DNA from: Deltaproteobacteria bacterium
GTDB taxonomy: Bacteria > Desulfobacterota > Desulfuromonadia > Desulfuromonadales > BM103
Assembly: GCA_024279915.1 (NCBI GenBank)
Contig: JAJRRB010000032.1
Location: 18,804 to 82,803, forward strand
DNA: 64,000 nucleotides
Direction of reading: 5' to 3'
Numbering within the stretch: position 1 is the stretch's first letter; each line of letters begins with the position of its first letter. The notes below the pieces were generated by a model. It saw only the letters and a program-made list of their open reading frames with translations, was not told the DNA's origin and did not search any database. Shown in pieces: positions 24,858-33,311 of this stretch. Both the position numbers and the translations under genes were made by a program.

Positions 24858-26380
24858 AAGCGCGCCCGCAAATTTATATCATGGTCTCCCTCTTACTCTT
24901 CATTGGCCTCGGCCTGACGATATATAAGTGTTATGTGCTTGGGTTTATGTTTACACCGGGTACGGAAACCGTGTGGCAAGTTCAGGCTCGTATGCAATTC
25001 GAAGCAGAGGGCGGGCCAGCTAAAGTCATCTTGACTATGAATGCACCTGATAAATCTATCCGACCTGTTTTCCGTGAAAAGTTCTTTGAAGACTACGAAT
25101 GTGTCTTTGTTAACGAAGATGGTGTTCGCAAGGCCGTGTGGACACGTGATGATGCCCAAGGCATGCAAGTCATTTATTTCCGCGCAGATTTTTATCGTCT
25201 GAGCCCGCCCGTAGAACAAGTGCCCCCAACGGATGAAAATCCGCAGGATGTTCTGGAAGGACCACAGAGACTTGCCGGAGAGGACATCCTGCTGAGGGCA
25301 AGTGAGACAGCCACATCAGAGCTGGCACTTGCAATCAACGTCCTCGGCATGATGGATGAGGAAAGAAATGACCCTTATGTGAAGGTGCTGCTCGAAGAGG
25401 TTGAATACCGTACTGAATACATGGGGCAAGTATCAAAGGTCATTGCCATGGAAGGAATCCACTCCAGGGTTGTGAGGGGCTTGCGGCTACAGGGCAAGTA
25501 TACCCAACGCTCCATTACTACCTTTATCCAAGTCTTTGCAGAGGGTAAATGGGTCTTGTTAGATCCGAAAGCACTAGTCGAGATACCGTTCTCAGAGGTG
25601 CTCTTGTGGCCTGAGAACACGCGCGGCCTGTTGGACGTTTATGGCGGCAGCAATTCGAGCGTTACTTTCTCTGTTTCCAGTGTCAAGAATAGTGCAGGTC
25701 AGCTGGCGGTAGACGCTGCACAATTAAGCGAAAGTAAGCTGGGTGATTTTTCGATCTATAGCCTCCCTATTGAAGATCAGAATACTTTCAAGTTGTTGCT
25801 GCTGATCCCTGTCGGTGCCTTGGTTGTCGTTGTTTTACGCAACCTTGTGGGCATCCGTACCTCAGGGACTTTCATGCCAATCCTGATTGCCTTAACTTTC
25901 ATGCAGACTACGTTGTTGCTGGGCCTTCTGTTGTTCCTGGTTGTGGTGGGCGTTGGCCTGGTGATGCGCTACTACCTGAGTCATCTGAACCTTCTGCTGG
26001 TACCTCGCATCGCTTCTGTGCTGGTCTTCGTAATCATTATCTTTGCGGCCATCGGCATTGCCAGTCACAAGCTTGGCTGGCATTCGGGTCACGCTGTTAT
26101 GTTCTTCCCGATGATCATCCTGTCATGGACGATTGAACGCAGGTCTGTGCTGTGGGAAGAAGAGGGTCCGCATGAAGTGTTGATTCAGGGTGGCGGCAGC
26201 CTATTCACAGCTTCATTGGCCTATTTGGTTATGATCAGTCCCAATCTTGAGCACCTGGTATTCAACTTTCCAGAGCTCTTGCTGGTCTTGCTTGCTATCA
26301 TCATCATGATCGGTAGCTACAGCGGTTTCAGGCTGCTTGAACTGGGGCGTTTCGAGCCGATGACAAGGAGTGATGAATAA
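24854..26380 (+). CDS. Inactive transglutaminase fused to seven-TM domain
   Basis: The product is 508 aa and its ATG overlaps the retropepsin stop by 4 bp. One N-terminal helix (IYIMVSLLLFIGLGLTIYKC) is followed by a periplasmic domain resembling transglutaminase-like folds (residues about 150-240, IHSRVVRGLRLQGKY), apparently without a Cys-His-Asp triad. About seven helices fill residues 310-495 (PVGALVVVVLRNLVGIRTSG and on). The architecture matches the transglutaminase-7TM family always found with an ATP-grasp ligase and a retropepsin. It is probably the membrane platform of the system. Confidence 0.88.
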   Translation: MKARPQIYIMVSLLLFIGLGLTIYKCYVLGFMFTPGTETVWQVQARMQFEAEGGPAKVILTMNAPDKSIRPVFREKFFEDYECVFVNEDGVRKAVWTRDDAQGMQVIYFRADFYRLSPPVEQVPPTDENPQDVLEGPQRLAGEDILLRASETATSELALAINVLGMMDEERNDPYVKVLLEEVEYRTEYMGQVSKVIAMEGIHSRVVRGLRLQGKYTQRSITTFIQVFAEGKWVLLDPKALVEIPFSEVLLWPENTRGLLDVYGGSNSSVTFSVSSVKNSAGQLAVDAAQLSESKLGDFSIYSLPIEDQNTFKLLLLIPVGALVVVVLRNLVGIRTSGTFMPILIALTFMQTTLLLGLLLFLVVVGVGLVMRYYLSHLNLLLVPRIASVLVFVIIIFAAIGIASHKLGWHSGHAVMFFPMIILSWTIERRSVLWEEEGPHEVLIQGGGSLFTASLAYLVMISPNLEHLVFNFPELLLVLLAIIIMIGSYSGFRLLELGRFEPMTRSDE

Positions 26381-27324
26381 TGTTCAAATTCACCACTCCC
26401 GCTAAATTGAATAAGGCTGGTGTTATCGGTATGAACCGGCGCAATGTTGAGCTGATCGCTCAAAACAATCCTCGTCGCCTGTATCCTCTTGTCGATGACA
26501 AACTCAAGACCAAACAGGTTACGCAAGGTGTGGGCATCGCGGTGCCTGCCATGATTGGTGTTGTTCGTACGCAGCATCACGTCGGGCAATTGGGCGAGTT
26601 TCTGAGTGACCTGAAAGGGTTCGTTATAAAACCTTCCAAAGGGAGTGGCGGTAAAGGCATTCTCGTGATTACTGGTCGCGATGGTGAGGACTTTGTCAAA
26701 CCAAGCGGTAGCTGTGTCACTCTCAAGGAGTTACAGCACCATGTTTCGAGTACTTTAAGCGGGTTGTACAGTCTGGGTGGTAATCCGGATGTGGCTATGA
26801 TCGAGACGTTGGTGGAGTTTTCAGATGTGTTTGAAGGATTCTCATACGAGGGTGTTCCTGATGTGCGCGTTATTCTCTTTCGCGGCTATCCGGTGATGGC
26901 GATGACGCGTCTATCCACACGTGAATCGGATGGTAAGGCCAATCTTCATCAAGGTGCCGTAGGGTTGGGTATCGATATTGCCACCGGTCGTAGTCTCAAG
27001 GCGGTACAGCATGGAAAACCGATTGAACACCATCCTGATACCGGGCGAAAACTGTCCGAGCTCAAGGTGCCTTACTGGGAGACTTTACTGAATCTCACAA
27101 GCCGTTGTTACGATGTGACCGGGCTGGGCTACCTTGGCGCGGATATCGTGTTGGATAAAAATCTCGGGCCTTTACTGCTGGAGCTCAACGCTCGACCGGG
27201 TCTGGCAATTCAAATTGCCAACGGCATGGGGATGCGACCACGATTGTCGCTGATTGAATCACAGCGTGGCATAGAACGTAATGCAGAAGAAAGAGTAGCG
27301 TATGCAATGGAGGCCTTCGGGTAG
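26380..27324 (+). CDS. Alpha-L-glutamate-ligase-like ATP-grasp protein
   Basis: The product is 314 aa and shares one base (TAATG) with the previous stop. ATP-grasp features are the lysine and glycine loop FVIKPSKGSGGKGILV (about residues 85-100), the acidic metal ligands in DIVLDKNLGPLLLELNARPG (residues about 265-285) and the ELNARPGLA end motif. These enzymes form amide bonds with an amino acid or peptide via an acyl phosphate. In this conserved trio the substrate, presumably a cell-surface or periplasm-facing molecule, has not been read from sequence. Confidence 0.88.
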   Translation: MFKFTTPAKLNKAGVIGMNRRNVELIAQNNPRRLYPLVDDKLKTKQVTQGVGIAVPAMIGVVRTQHHVGQLGEFLSDLKGFVIKPSKGSGGKGILVITGRDGEDFVKPSGSCVTLKELQHHVSSTLSGLYSLGGNPDVAMIETLVEFSDVFEGFSYEGVPDVRVILFRGYPVMAMTRLSTRESDGKANLHQGAVGLGIDIATGRSLKAVQHGKPIEHHPDTGRKLSELKVPYWETLLNLTSRCYDVTGLGYLGADIVLDKNLGPLLLELNARPGLAIQIANGMGMRPRLSLIESQRGIERNAEERVAYAMEAFG

Positions 27325-27328
27325 AGTC

Positions 27329-28150
27329 TTAGAAACCCACCACCAGATAGACGACCGGTCCCGGCATATCAACATCGTAAGTTTCCTTCTTGTTATTTGT
27401 TTCATAATCTACATCTACCGAGATGTAGGAATAGCCAGCGCCTACACCGACATTCTTGTATGGCCAATACTCCAGAGCACCTCTGGCAAAAATCAAATCA
27501 CCATCGTAATCGCCATAGCTCATACTCATCCAACCGCCACCATAATTAAAGAGCACATCATCTCTGAAGGCGTAAACACCACCGACATAAAGATTTGGCA
27601 GGGGAGCGGTGAGGCTCTCCCCCCCGCTGCCAAGATCGGTCTCGTTGCCATCAACAGTGGCTTTGCCAGAAATCTTCAAATCAAAGTCAGCAACATGAAC
27701 ACCGAGACCAATACCAAAGTTTGCTTTTCTAGATCTATAAATGTCGTAGCTGAGGTTGGCTACATAGAGATCTATGTCCAGACTGGAATCAAGGGTCCCG
27801 CCAACAGGGATAATCACGCCATCAAAGTCAAAGTCTTCCTCGACTCTCTTGTTTGCATCATCGCTGTAGCGGAAATAATCAAAACGGATGCGCCAGCGTT
27901 GGCCAATACGGAGGGTTGCTCCGAGGGTAATGTCCACTTCGTTCTCTTCAAGGCCAAGATCATCCATGTCGACCTTGGTTTTAGGTTGTCCCGACTTGGT
28001 GGTACTGAACTCCCCGGTCATATCGTAAGCAATGGCTCCGGCTCGTAAGGTGAAGCGTTTGTCCCAACCTTGGGTCGCAACGTCAGCGGCCCAACCATTC
28101 AGACAGAAAACCGAGCCTAATAACGCCAACACTAGAATTGAAATTTTCAT
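27329..28150 (-). CDS. Outer-membrane beta-barrel protein
   Basis: The product is 273 aa with a signal peptide ending at WAAD. The rest shows alternating hydrophobic beta strands, many aromatic residues and a final ...VVYLVVGF, the terminal phenylalanine expected of barrel proteins. No specific family is assigned. It converges on the ATP-grasp gene (4-bp gap) and is divergent from rdhA1 across 298 bp, so co-regulation with the dehalogenase genes is possible but unproven. A 248-codon open frame on the opposite strand is a shadow of this gene. Confidence 0.8.
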   Translation of the reverse strand: MKISILVLALLGSVFCLNGWAADVATQGWDKRFTLRAGAIAYDMTGEFSTTKSGQPKTKVDMDDLGLEENEVDITLGATLRIGQRWRIRFDYFRYSDDANKRVEEDFDFDGVIIPVGGTLDSSLDIDLYVANLSYDIYRSRKANFGIGLGVHVADFDLKISGKATVDGNETDLGSGGESLTAPLPNLYVGGVYAFRDDVLFNYGGGWMSMSYGDYDGDLIFARGALEYWPYKNVGVGAGYSYISVDVDYETNNKKETYDVDMPGPVVYLVVGF

Positions 28151-28287
28151 TGCATGAACTCCCTATGATTTTTTTGGATAAGGTCTCTCTGAGCTTGCCT
28201 GGCCCTCGCGTTTATCAATACGCTGATTTTGTTTACAAAAACACTATTGCACAACCTGTTAATTACGATACTCCAGACAAATTGAAC

Positions 28288-28333
28288 TTGTCAATGTGTT
28301 GGTCTAGATGTATATTTTCACAGTTATACTGTG
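28288..28333 (+). promoter_or_regulatory. rdhA1 promoter with overlapping palindromic operator
   Basis: TTGTCA (28288-28293), 17-bp spacer, TATATT (28311-28316): a good sigma-70 match. Directly behind it CACAGT-TAT-ACTGTG (28319-28333) is a perfect palindrome covering the expected transcription start, the position of a repressor site. A second weaker inverted repeat TTGA-ACTTG-TCAA (28282-28294) overlaps the -35. The leader to rdhA1 would be about 125 nt. Confidence 0.6.
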
Positions 28334-28448
28334 CCGTACATATCAGCTGTCAACTATGAAGTGCAATGTTAATGTCAACCCAAACTAAACGTTAATAATC
28401 GGTGAATCTAAAAACAATCTTTTAGTCTGATTTTTTCAGGAGATTGCT

Positions 28449-29873
28449 ATGGCTGAAGAGAAGAAGAATTCGGTTGAAGTATCAGAGGACGAGGTAATGG
28501 CCCCAGCATCTGAGCCTGGCGGGGTTGATGAGGGCCGGCGTAATTTGCTTAAACTCGGCATTGCTGGTGCCGGCGTCGCCGCTGCTACGGCGGGTGGCGT
28601 GGTTATTGCCAAAAAGCTGGAAGGAATCCCGCACGATGAGACCTATATCCCTATCCGTGAAGATTATAAACCTTTTGATGGTCGCAGCCTTATGCAGGCA
28701 TTTGCCAGCAGCAAGCAACTGATTGCTAAATATCCCGAAAGAGTCAAAGCCTGGGAAAGGGAAGTACGCAAGCGGGATTCCAAGTGGGATGTCGTAGGCG
28801 GCAACGCGGAGTTCCGCAAGGGCAAGATGTCCGATGTCCCAGGTTTTACTCAACTCGATTATGCTCTTTCCCACGGGGCCTGGCACACGCAATCGAAATT
28901 TCATGGTCCTGCTTACGGTACCAACGTCGGCCTGTTCTCCTGGGCCCAATCTGATGTCGCAAAAAACAAGTGGAAATTCAAGAGCCGGTTGGAAGCTTCA
29001 GATACGATAAAAAGTGCAGCCAAACTCTATCATGCTGCACGTTGTGGCATCGCCCCACATGATCCTCGCTGGGACTATCACCCGCTCTACGATCCGGTCA
29101 CCGAAAAGGAATATAGCTGGGAGAAGGATTTCCCTTTCAAGCCGAAGTCAGTCATCGTTCTGCTCTCTGAAATGGATTATGTTGCCATGGCCGCAGCACC
29201 GACCGTCCTCGCTGATGCGACCAGTGGACAGGGCTATACGGATATGGCGAATCAGGCCGGAAGTATGGCCAAATTTTTGCGCGGACTTGGCTATCAGGCG
29301 GTTGCTGCCGGCAATGATCTCGGTATCAGTACGGCCTATGCGGTTGCCGCCGGACTTGGTGAACTGGCACGCGCCGGGTGGGTCATTGCACCTGAGCTCG
29401 GTCCACGGATTCGCATCAGCAAGGTTTACACTGATTTCGATTTTGTCGAATACGACAATCCCCGCGAATACGGTGTGACCTCCTTCTGTGAAAACTGCAA
29501 ACGCTGTGCGGTCGCCTGTCCCGCAAAGGCGATCACCCTTGATGACAAGCGCACCTTTGAACCGGTCTACGAGGGTGCCGAGGACCCTGATTATACCTGG
29601 AACAACAACATCGGAGTTTTCCAGTGGCACAGTGACAGCAAGAAGTGCTGGCAGTACTGGTGTGAAAGCGGCAGTAGCTGTGCCGCCTGTATCGCCGCCT
29701 GCCCCTACAACAAACCGGACTTCTGGCATCATCGCTTCATCGATGCCCAGAACGTAATCGCCCCTGGATGGGTTCACTCTGCCATGCGCGAGTTCGACAT
29801 TCTCTTCGGCTACGGTGACATCAACAACCCACAAAAGATCAAGGACTTCTACAAATCAGGGAGGAAGCTATGA
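28449..29873 (+). CDS. rdhA: Reductive dehalogenase catalytic subunit, first copy
   Basis: The product is 474 aa, starts at ATG 28449 behind CAGGAG, and is the first gene of the locus. A Tat leader is present: twin arginines R30-R31 in EGRRNLLKLGIAGAGVAAA. The corrinoid-binding core is followed by two Fe-S motifs: C347-x2-C350-x2-C353-x3-C357P (CENCKRCAVACP) and C411-x2-C414-x3-C418P, with a distal C400. KVYTDFDF and PACPYNKPDFWHH-like blocks are typical of the family. RdhA proteins use cobamide to remove halide from organohalides at the outer face of the inner membrane. The ATG of rdhB overlaps its stop. Confidence 0.95.
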   Translation: MAEEKKNSVEVSEDEVMAPASEPGGVDEGRRNLLKLGIAGAGVAAATAGGVVIAKKLEGIPHDETYIPIREDYKPFDGRSLMQAFASSKQLIAKYPERVKAWEREVRKRDSKWDVVGGNAEFRKGKMSDVPGFTQLDYALSHGAWHTQSKFHGPAYGTNVGLFSWAQSDVAKNKWKFKSRLEASDTIKSAAKLYHAARCGIAPHDPRWDYHPLYDPVTEKEYSWEKDFPFKPKSVIVLLSEMDYVAMAAAPTVLADATSGQGYTDMANQAGSMAKFLRGLGYQAVAAGNDLGISTAYAVAAGLGELARAGWVIAPELGPRIRISKVYTDFDFVEYDNPREYGVTSFCENCKRCAVACPAKAITLDDKRTFEPVYEGAEDPDYTWNNNIGVFQWHSDSKKCWQYWCESGSSCAACIAACPYNKPDFWHHRFIDAQNVIAPGWVHSAMREFDILFGYGDINNPQKIKDFYKSGRKL

Positions 29874-30163
29874 TGGATCTGACCTGGTACTTGTTGGGTG
29901 TTTTGACCGGAATCTCAGCGCTGATGCTGCGTTATCTGGCAGCACGCATGCAGCTGACATTGGTCACCTGGGGTGGTCTTCTCGCAGGTATTGGTGCTCT
30001 CCTGTTCTGCATTGCCTGGGCTGTGGGGGCCTACCTCGAAGGCGTTCCGCGTGCGGCCGCGATGGGTCTATTGATGTTTGTTCTGGGCGGGATCGTTATT
30101 CTCACGGTTACTGCTCGCCTCATTGCCAAGCAAAATAGGGATCAACAGGGAGGTGCGTCATGA
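29870..30163 (+). CDS. rdhB: RdhB-like membrane anchor
   Basis: The product is 97 aa with about three hydrophobic helices, beginning MMDLTWYLLGVLTG. Small three-helix proteins of this kind anchor RdhA to the cytoplasmic membrane. A signature EGVPRAAAMGLL lies between helices two and three. The next gene starts with a nearly identical 85-residue segment, so this anchor is duplicated. Overlaps of 4 bp on both sides show translational coupling to rdhA1 and to the fusion gene. Confidence 0.88.
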   Translation: MMDLTWYLLGVLTGISALMLRYLAARMQLTLVTWGGLLAGIGALLFCIAWAVGAYLEGVPRAAAMGLLMFVLGGIVILTVTARLIAKQNRDQQGGAS

Positions 30164-31692
30164 TGAGCCTGACCTGGTATCTTCTTGGCTTGCTGACGGT
30201 CGCTTCAGGAGAAGGGCTGCGGCAAGTGAATTTACGCTATAAACTTGATTGGATCGCCTGGGGTGGTCTCTTCTCCGGTATCGGTGCCCTCCTGTTCTGT
30301 ATCGCTTGGGCTGTCGGTGCCTATCTCGAAGGTGTGCCAAGGGCTGCGGCCATGGGCTTGTTGATGTTTGGCTTAGGCGGCATTGTGATACTGGCGGTCG
30401 TCTCGAAGTATATTAATGCTCGACTGGAAAAAAGAGTTGTCATCGCGGCCGGAACACCTGCAATCGGTCCTGCGGCAGTCAAGAGCACAACCGTCGTCTC
30501 CGGTCCTCTCAAAACCTCTGTAGCAATCTCTCCTTTTGAAAAACAAATCTGGTCGGTACTTGGGCGTCTCGCTTACCTGAGTCTGGTCATTGCCTTCTTC
30601 CTCGGTTTGATGAGTGATGGCAAAGACTACGAGACCATGCTCCACCTGAAGTTTCCTGAAGCGAAATTGACCAAGCTTCGGGACAATCCAACAGTCTTCC
30701 GGATCGGTGCAGAAGAGAGCGGCAATTACGCTTTGATTCAGGAAGGGCAGGGCTATGGCGGGCCCTTCGTGATCGGTCTTCGCATCATGGAAGACGCCAA
30801 AATCCATGAAGTCGTGCTGTTCGACAACAAGGAGACTCCTGCTTTTCTCGACAAAATCGAAAAGGCGAATTTCCCGGCTCAGTTTGCTGGCAAGCACGTA
30901 ACGGATGACTTCCTGGTCGGTGCGGATGTCGATGTCATCAGCGGTGCCACGGTCTCGACTCGTGCTGCCACGATGGCGGTGCGCAACGGTGCCCATATTG
31001 CCGCCACCGAATATTTCAAATTGAAACCGACCTGGAAGCCAGTGCCCTGGAATTTTGGCCTTGGCGAAATTCTGATCATATTGATGTTTGTTTTGGCGTT
31101 CGTCCCGAAGATCCACAAATCGACCCCCTGGAAACATCTCTACATGGTCGCATCGTTGGTGATCGTTGGTTTCTACATGAACGCCTCTATTTCTGTCAGT
31201 AGCCTCTCCGGGCTAGCTCTTGGCTTCATTCCGCCACTGAAAGAGCATATCGTCTGGTGGACCCTGGTGATGGGCAGTGTGTTATCTGTTGTACTGCTTG
31301 GCAAGAACGTCTACTGCTATCGCATCTGTCCTTTCTTCTGGGTTGAATGGCTGCTGAACAAGATTGGCGGCAGTGGAGTTAAGCTTTCTCCTGAGTTGCA
31401 GCTACGGTCGCGCTACGTAGCTAATGCCTGTCTCTGGGTGGCCTTGATGCTTGTTTTCCTCTCAACCTACCCTGGACTGGGCAATTATGAACCTTTCGCC
31501 ATGATGTTCTCATTGGATGGAGTCGGGGTGCAATGGTACCTCCTGCCGTTGGCGTTGGTTGGTTCTTTTTTCCTGTCGAGTTTCTGGTGTCGCTTTTTCT
31601 GTCCGGTTGGCTACAGTTTTAACCATCTGTTGAGCTGGCGGCGCAGGATCTTGGATAAATTTAAAACAAAAGAAGAATCGATGGAGGTTTGA
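30160..31692 (+). CDS. RdhB-like anchor fused to NosR/RdhC-type FMN and membrane Fe-S domains
   Basis: The product is 510 aa. Residues 1-88 repeat the rdhB product (LTWYLLGLLT, WGGL, EGVPRAAAMGLLMF). After a linker and one helix (about 133-152) comes an FMN-binding domain with the ApbE flavinylation motif D258-V-I-S261-G-A-T264. The rest has six or so helices with NosR/NapH-type cysteine pairs: C386-x3-C390P (CYRICP) and C477-x3-C481P (CRFFCP). RdhC/NosR-like proteins are thought to pass electrons from quinol or membrane flavin to periplasmic enzymes. Placement between two rdhA genes suggests it feeds both. The fused RdhB-like part is unusual. Confidence 0.88.
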   Translation: MMSLTWYLLGLLTVASGEGLRQVNLRYKLDWIAWGGLFSGIGALLFCIAWAVGAYLEGVPRAAAMGLLMFGLGGIVILAVVSKYINARLEKRVVIAAGTPAIGPAAVKSTTVVSGPLKTSVAISPFEKQIWSVLGRLAYLSLVIAFFLGLMSDGKDYETMLHLKFPEAKLTKLRDNPTVFRIGAEESGNYALIQEGQGYGGPFVIGLRIMEDAKIHEVVLFDNKETPAFLDKIEKANFPAQFAGKHVTDDFLVGADVDVISGATVSTRAATMAVRNGAHIAATEYFKLKPTWKPVPWNFGLGEILIILMFVLAFVPKIHKSTPWKHLYMVASLVIVGFYMNASISVSSLSGLALGFIPPLKEHIVWWTLVMGSVLSVVLLGKNVYCYRICPFFWVEWLLNKIGGSGVKLSPELQLRSRYVANACLWVALMLVFLSTYPGLGNYEPFAMMFSLDGVGVQWYLLPLALVGSFFLSSFWCRFFCPVGYSFNHLLSWRRRILDKFKTKEESMEV

Positions 31693-31694
31693 TT

Positions 31695-31847
31695 ATGGAA
31701 AAGCAGGAAAAACAATCAGTGGCGCAACCGTCTCCAATAGAAACGCATGCATGGGGTCAGATGCTGGCCAACAGCCTCTGGGTAGTGACCTTGCTGATGG
31801 TGCTGGCTTTTTTCTGGCAATCTTTCGGCGAAATGTTAGCGAAGTAG
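31695..31847 (+). CDS. 50-aa single-helix membrane protein of the rdh operon
   Basis: A small open frame from ATG 31695 (GGAGG at 31683-31687) to TAG 31845-31847, starting 2 bp after the fusion gene. The product has a polar N-terminus, then one membrane helix (LWVVTLLMVLAFFWQSF, residues about 29-45) and a short positively ended tail. It has a ribosome site, operon-like spacing and a helix, so it is probably a real gene, perhaps an accessory anchor or assembly peptide for the RdhA/RdhC complex. No family is recognised. Confidence 0.7.
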   Translation: MEKQEKQSVAQPSPIETHAWGQMLANSLWVVTLLMVLAFFWQSFGEMLAK

Positions 31848-31871
31848 TAATTGCATATAAGATGAGGATTC

Positions 31872-33311
31872 ATGAGTCAGGAATTTGACGACAATCATAC
31901 TCCGAATAACGACACCACAGAAAGTGTATCTGAGCCAGTAGAGCACGTTGATAAAGGTAAACGGACTTTTCTCAAGCTCGGCGTAGCTGGCGCCGGAGTT
32001 GCTGCTGCGACAGCAGGCGGTGCGTTCATCGCCCACAAACTGGAAGGCACACCGATGGATGACATTGTGCCACCGGACGGGATTGCCAAAGACTTTAAAC
32101 CGATGGATCAGAGAAATCTGATCTTGACGTTTGCCGGAAGTGAAGCTTTGAATAAAAAACATCCCGAGAGAAAAGAACTCTTTAACAAGGTCCTGAAAAA
32201 AGAGAACCCTGACCATCCAGAATTTGATTTCAGAAAAGATTACAAGGCTATGCGTACCCGTCCCATTCGTGATGAACCGGGCTATACGCAGCTGGACAAG
32301 GCGTTGCAAATGTCCACAATGTCCACCTGGAAATATGTTTCTCATAATGAAGGTAATGGTCAACCTGGCGATGGCATATTGAATTGGGATCAGTCCAGCG
32401 TTGCCAAACAGAAGTACAAGTTTGACAGTAAAAATGAGGCCACTCTGGCCATCAAAAGCGCTGCTCGCATCTATGGCGCACAAGCTTGCGGGATTGCCAG
32501 ATTTGACCGGCGCTTTGTTTATGAGCCGATGTATGATATGGCCAAAGAAGAGACTTTGAGTTGGGACAAGGATGTCCCGTTTGAACCCAAATCAGTCATC
32601 GTCATGTTGTGGGAGATGGATTACCATTGTATAGCCACGGCGCCAGCCTGGACAGCCGATGCAACCGTTGCTGAGGCTTATACGCGGCAGGCTACAGGAG
32701 CCGCCCAGATGGCCCAGTTTCTCAAAGGCCTCGGTCACCATGCGATCGGTGCCGGAAACGACATGGCAAACAGCGTTGCCTATGGGGTGCTGGCTGGGTT
32801 GGGCGAAGGCGCCCGTAACGGCCACCTGATTGCCCCGGAAGTCGGTTGCCGGGTGCGCATCAGCAAAGTTTTTACAGATTTTGATTTTTTCGATTACGCC
32901 CAGCCACGTGATTTTGGGGTCAAGAGTTTCTGCGAGCACTGCAAACGGTGTGCTACCTCATGCCCATCCAAAGCGATCAGCTTCGATGATAAGCCGAGTC
33001 TTTATCCCACTTATTCGGACAATAAAGAAGACACCTGGAACAATCTCAGTGGACTTTACAAGTTCCATAGCGACGCCAAAAAATGTTTCATGTTCTGGAC
33101 TCAGAATGGCAGCGGTTGTGCCGCCTGCATAGCCGCCTGCCCATACAATAAACCGGATTTCTGGCACCACCGTTTCATCGATGCACAGAATGTCATAGCC
33201 CCTGGCTGGGTGCACAGCATCATGCGTGAGATGGATATCGTCTTTGGCTACGGAAATGTCGCTGACCCGGAGAAAGTGAAGAAATTCTGGAAGAGAGGGA
33301 GTAAGGTGTGA
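31872..33311 (+). CDS. rdhA: Reductive dehalogenase catalytic subunit, second copy
   Basis: The product is 479 aa, closely related to the first copy throughout. The Tat-like leader has a KR rather than RR pair (K30-R31 in GKRTFLKLGVAGAGVAAA). Fe-S motifs are C354-x2-C357-x2-C360-x3-C364P and C416-x2-C419-x3-C423P with a distal C405. The C-terminus (PYNKPDFWHHRFIDAQNV and on) is almost identical to copy one, while the middle differs more, which fits duplication followed by change in substrate pocket. It starts 24 bp after the small membrane protein and has no anchor gene of its own behind it. Confidence 0.95.
   Translation: MSQEFDDNHTPNNDTTESVSEPVEHVDKGKRTFLKLGVAGAGVAAATAGGAFIAHKLEGTPMDDIVPPDGIAKDFKPMDQRNLILTFAGSEALNKKHPERKELFNKVLKKENPDHPEFDFRKDYKAMRTRPIRDEPGYTQLDKALQMSTMSTWKYVSHNEGNGQPGDGILNWDQSSVAKQKYKFDSKNEATLAIKSAARIYGAQACGIARFDRRFVYEPMYDMAKEETLSWDKDVPFEPKSVIVMLWEMDYHCIATAPAWTADATVAEAYTRQATGAAQMAQFLKGLGHHAIGAGNDMANSVAYGVLAGLGEGARNGHLIAPEVGCRVRISKVFTDFDFFDYAQPRDFGVKSFCEHCKRCATSCPSKAISFDDKPSLYPTYSDNKEDTWNNLSGLYKFHSDAKKCFMFWTQNGSGCAACIAACPYNKPDFWHHRFIDAQNVIAPGWVHSIMREMDIVFGYGNVADPEKVKKFWKRGSKV

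Noticed and set aside
27302..28048. 248-codon plus-strand open frame
   Set aside because: Antisense to a barrel gene with signal peptide and terminal Phe; composition is not protein-like.
28360..28410. TTAAT-type dehalobox (CprK/RdhK site) before rdhA1
   Set aside because: TTAAT occurs several times in this AT-rich stretch but not as a TTAAT-N4-ATTAA palindrome.
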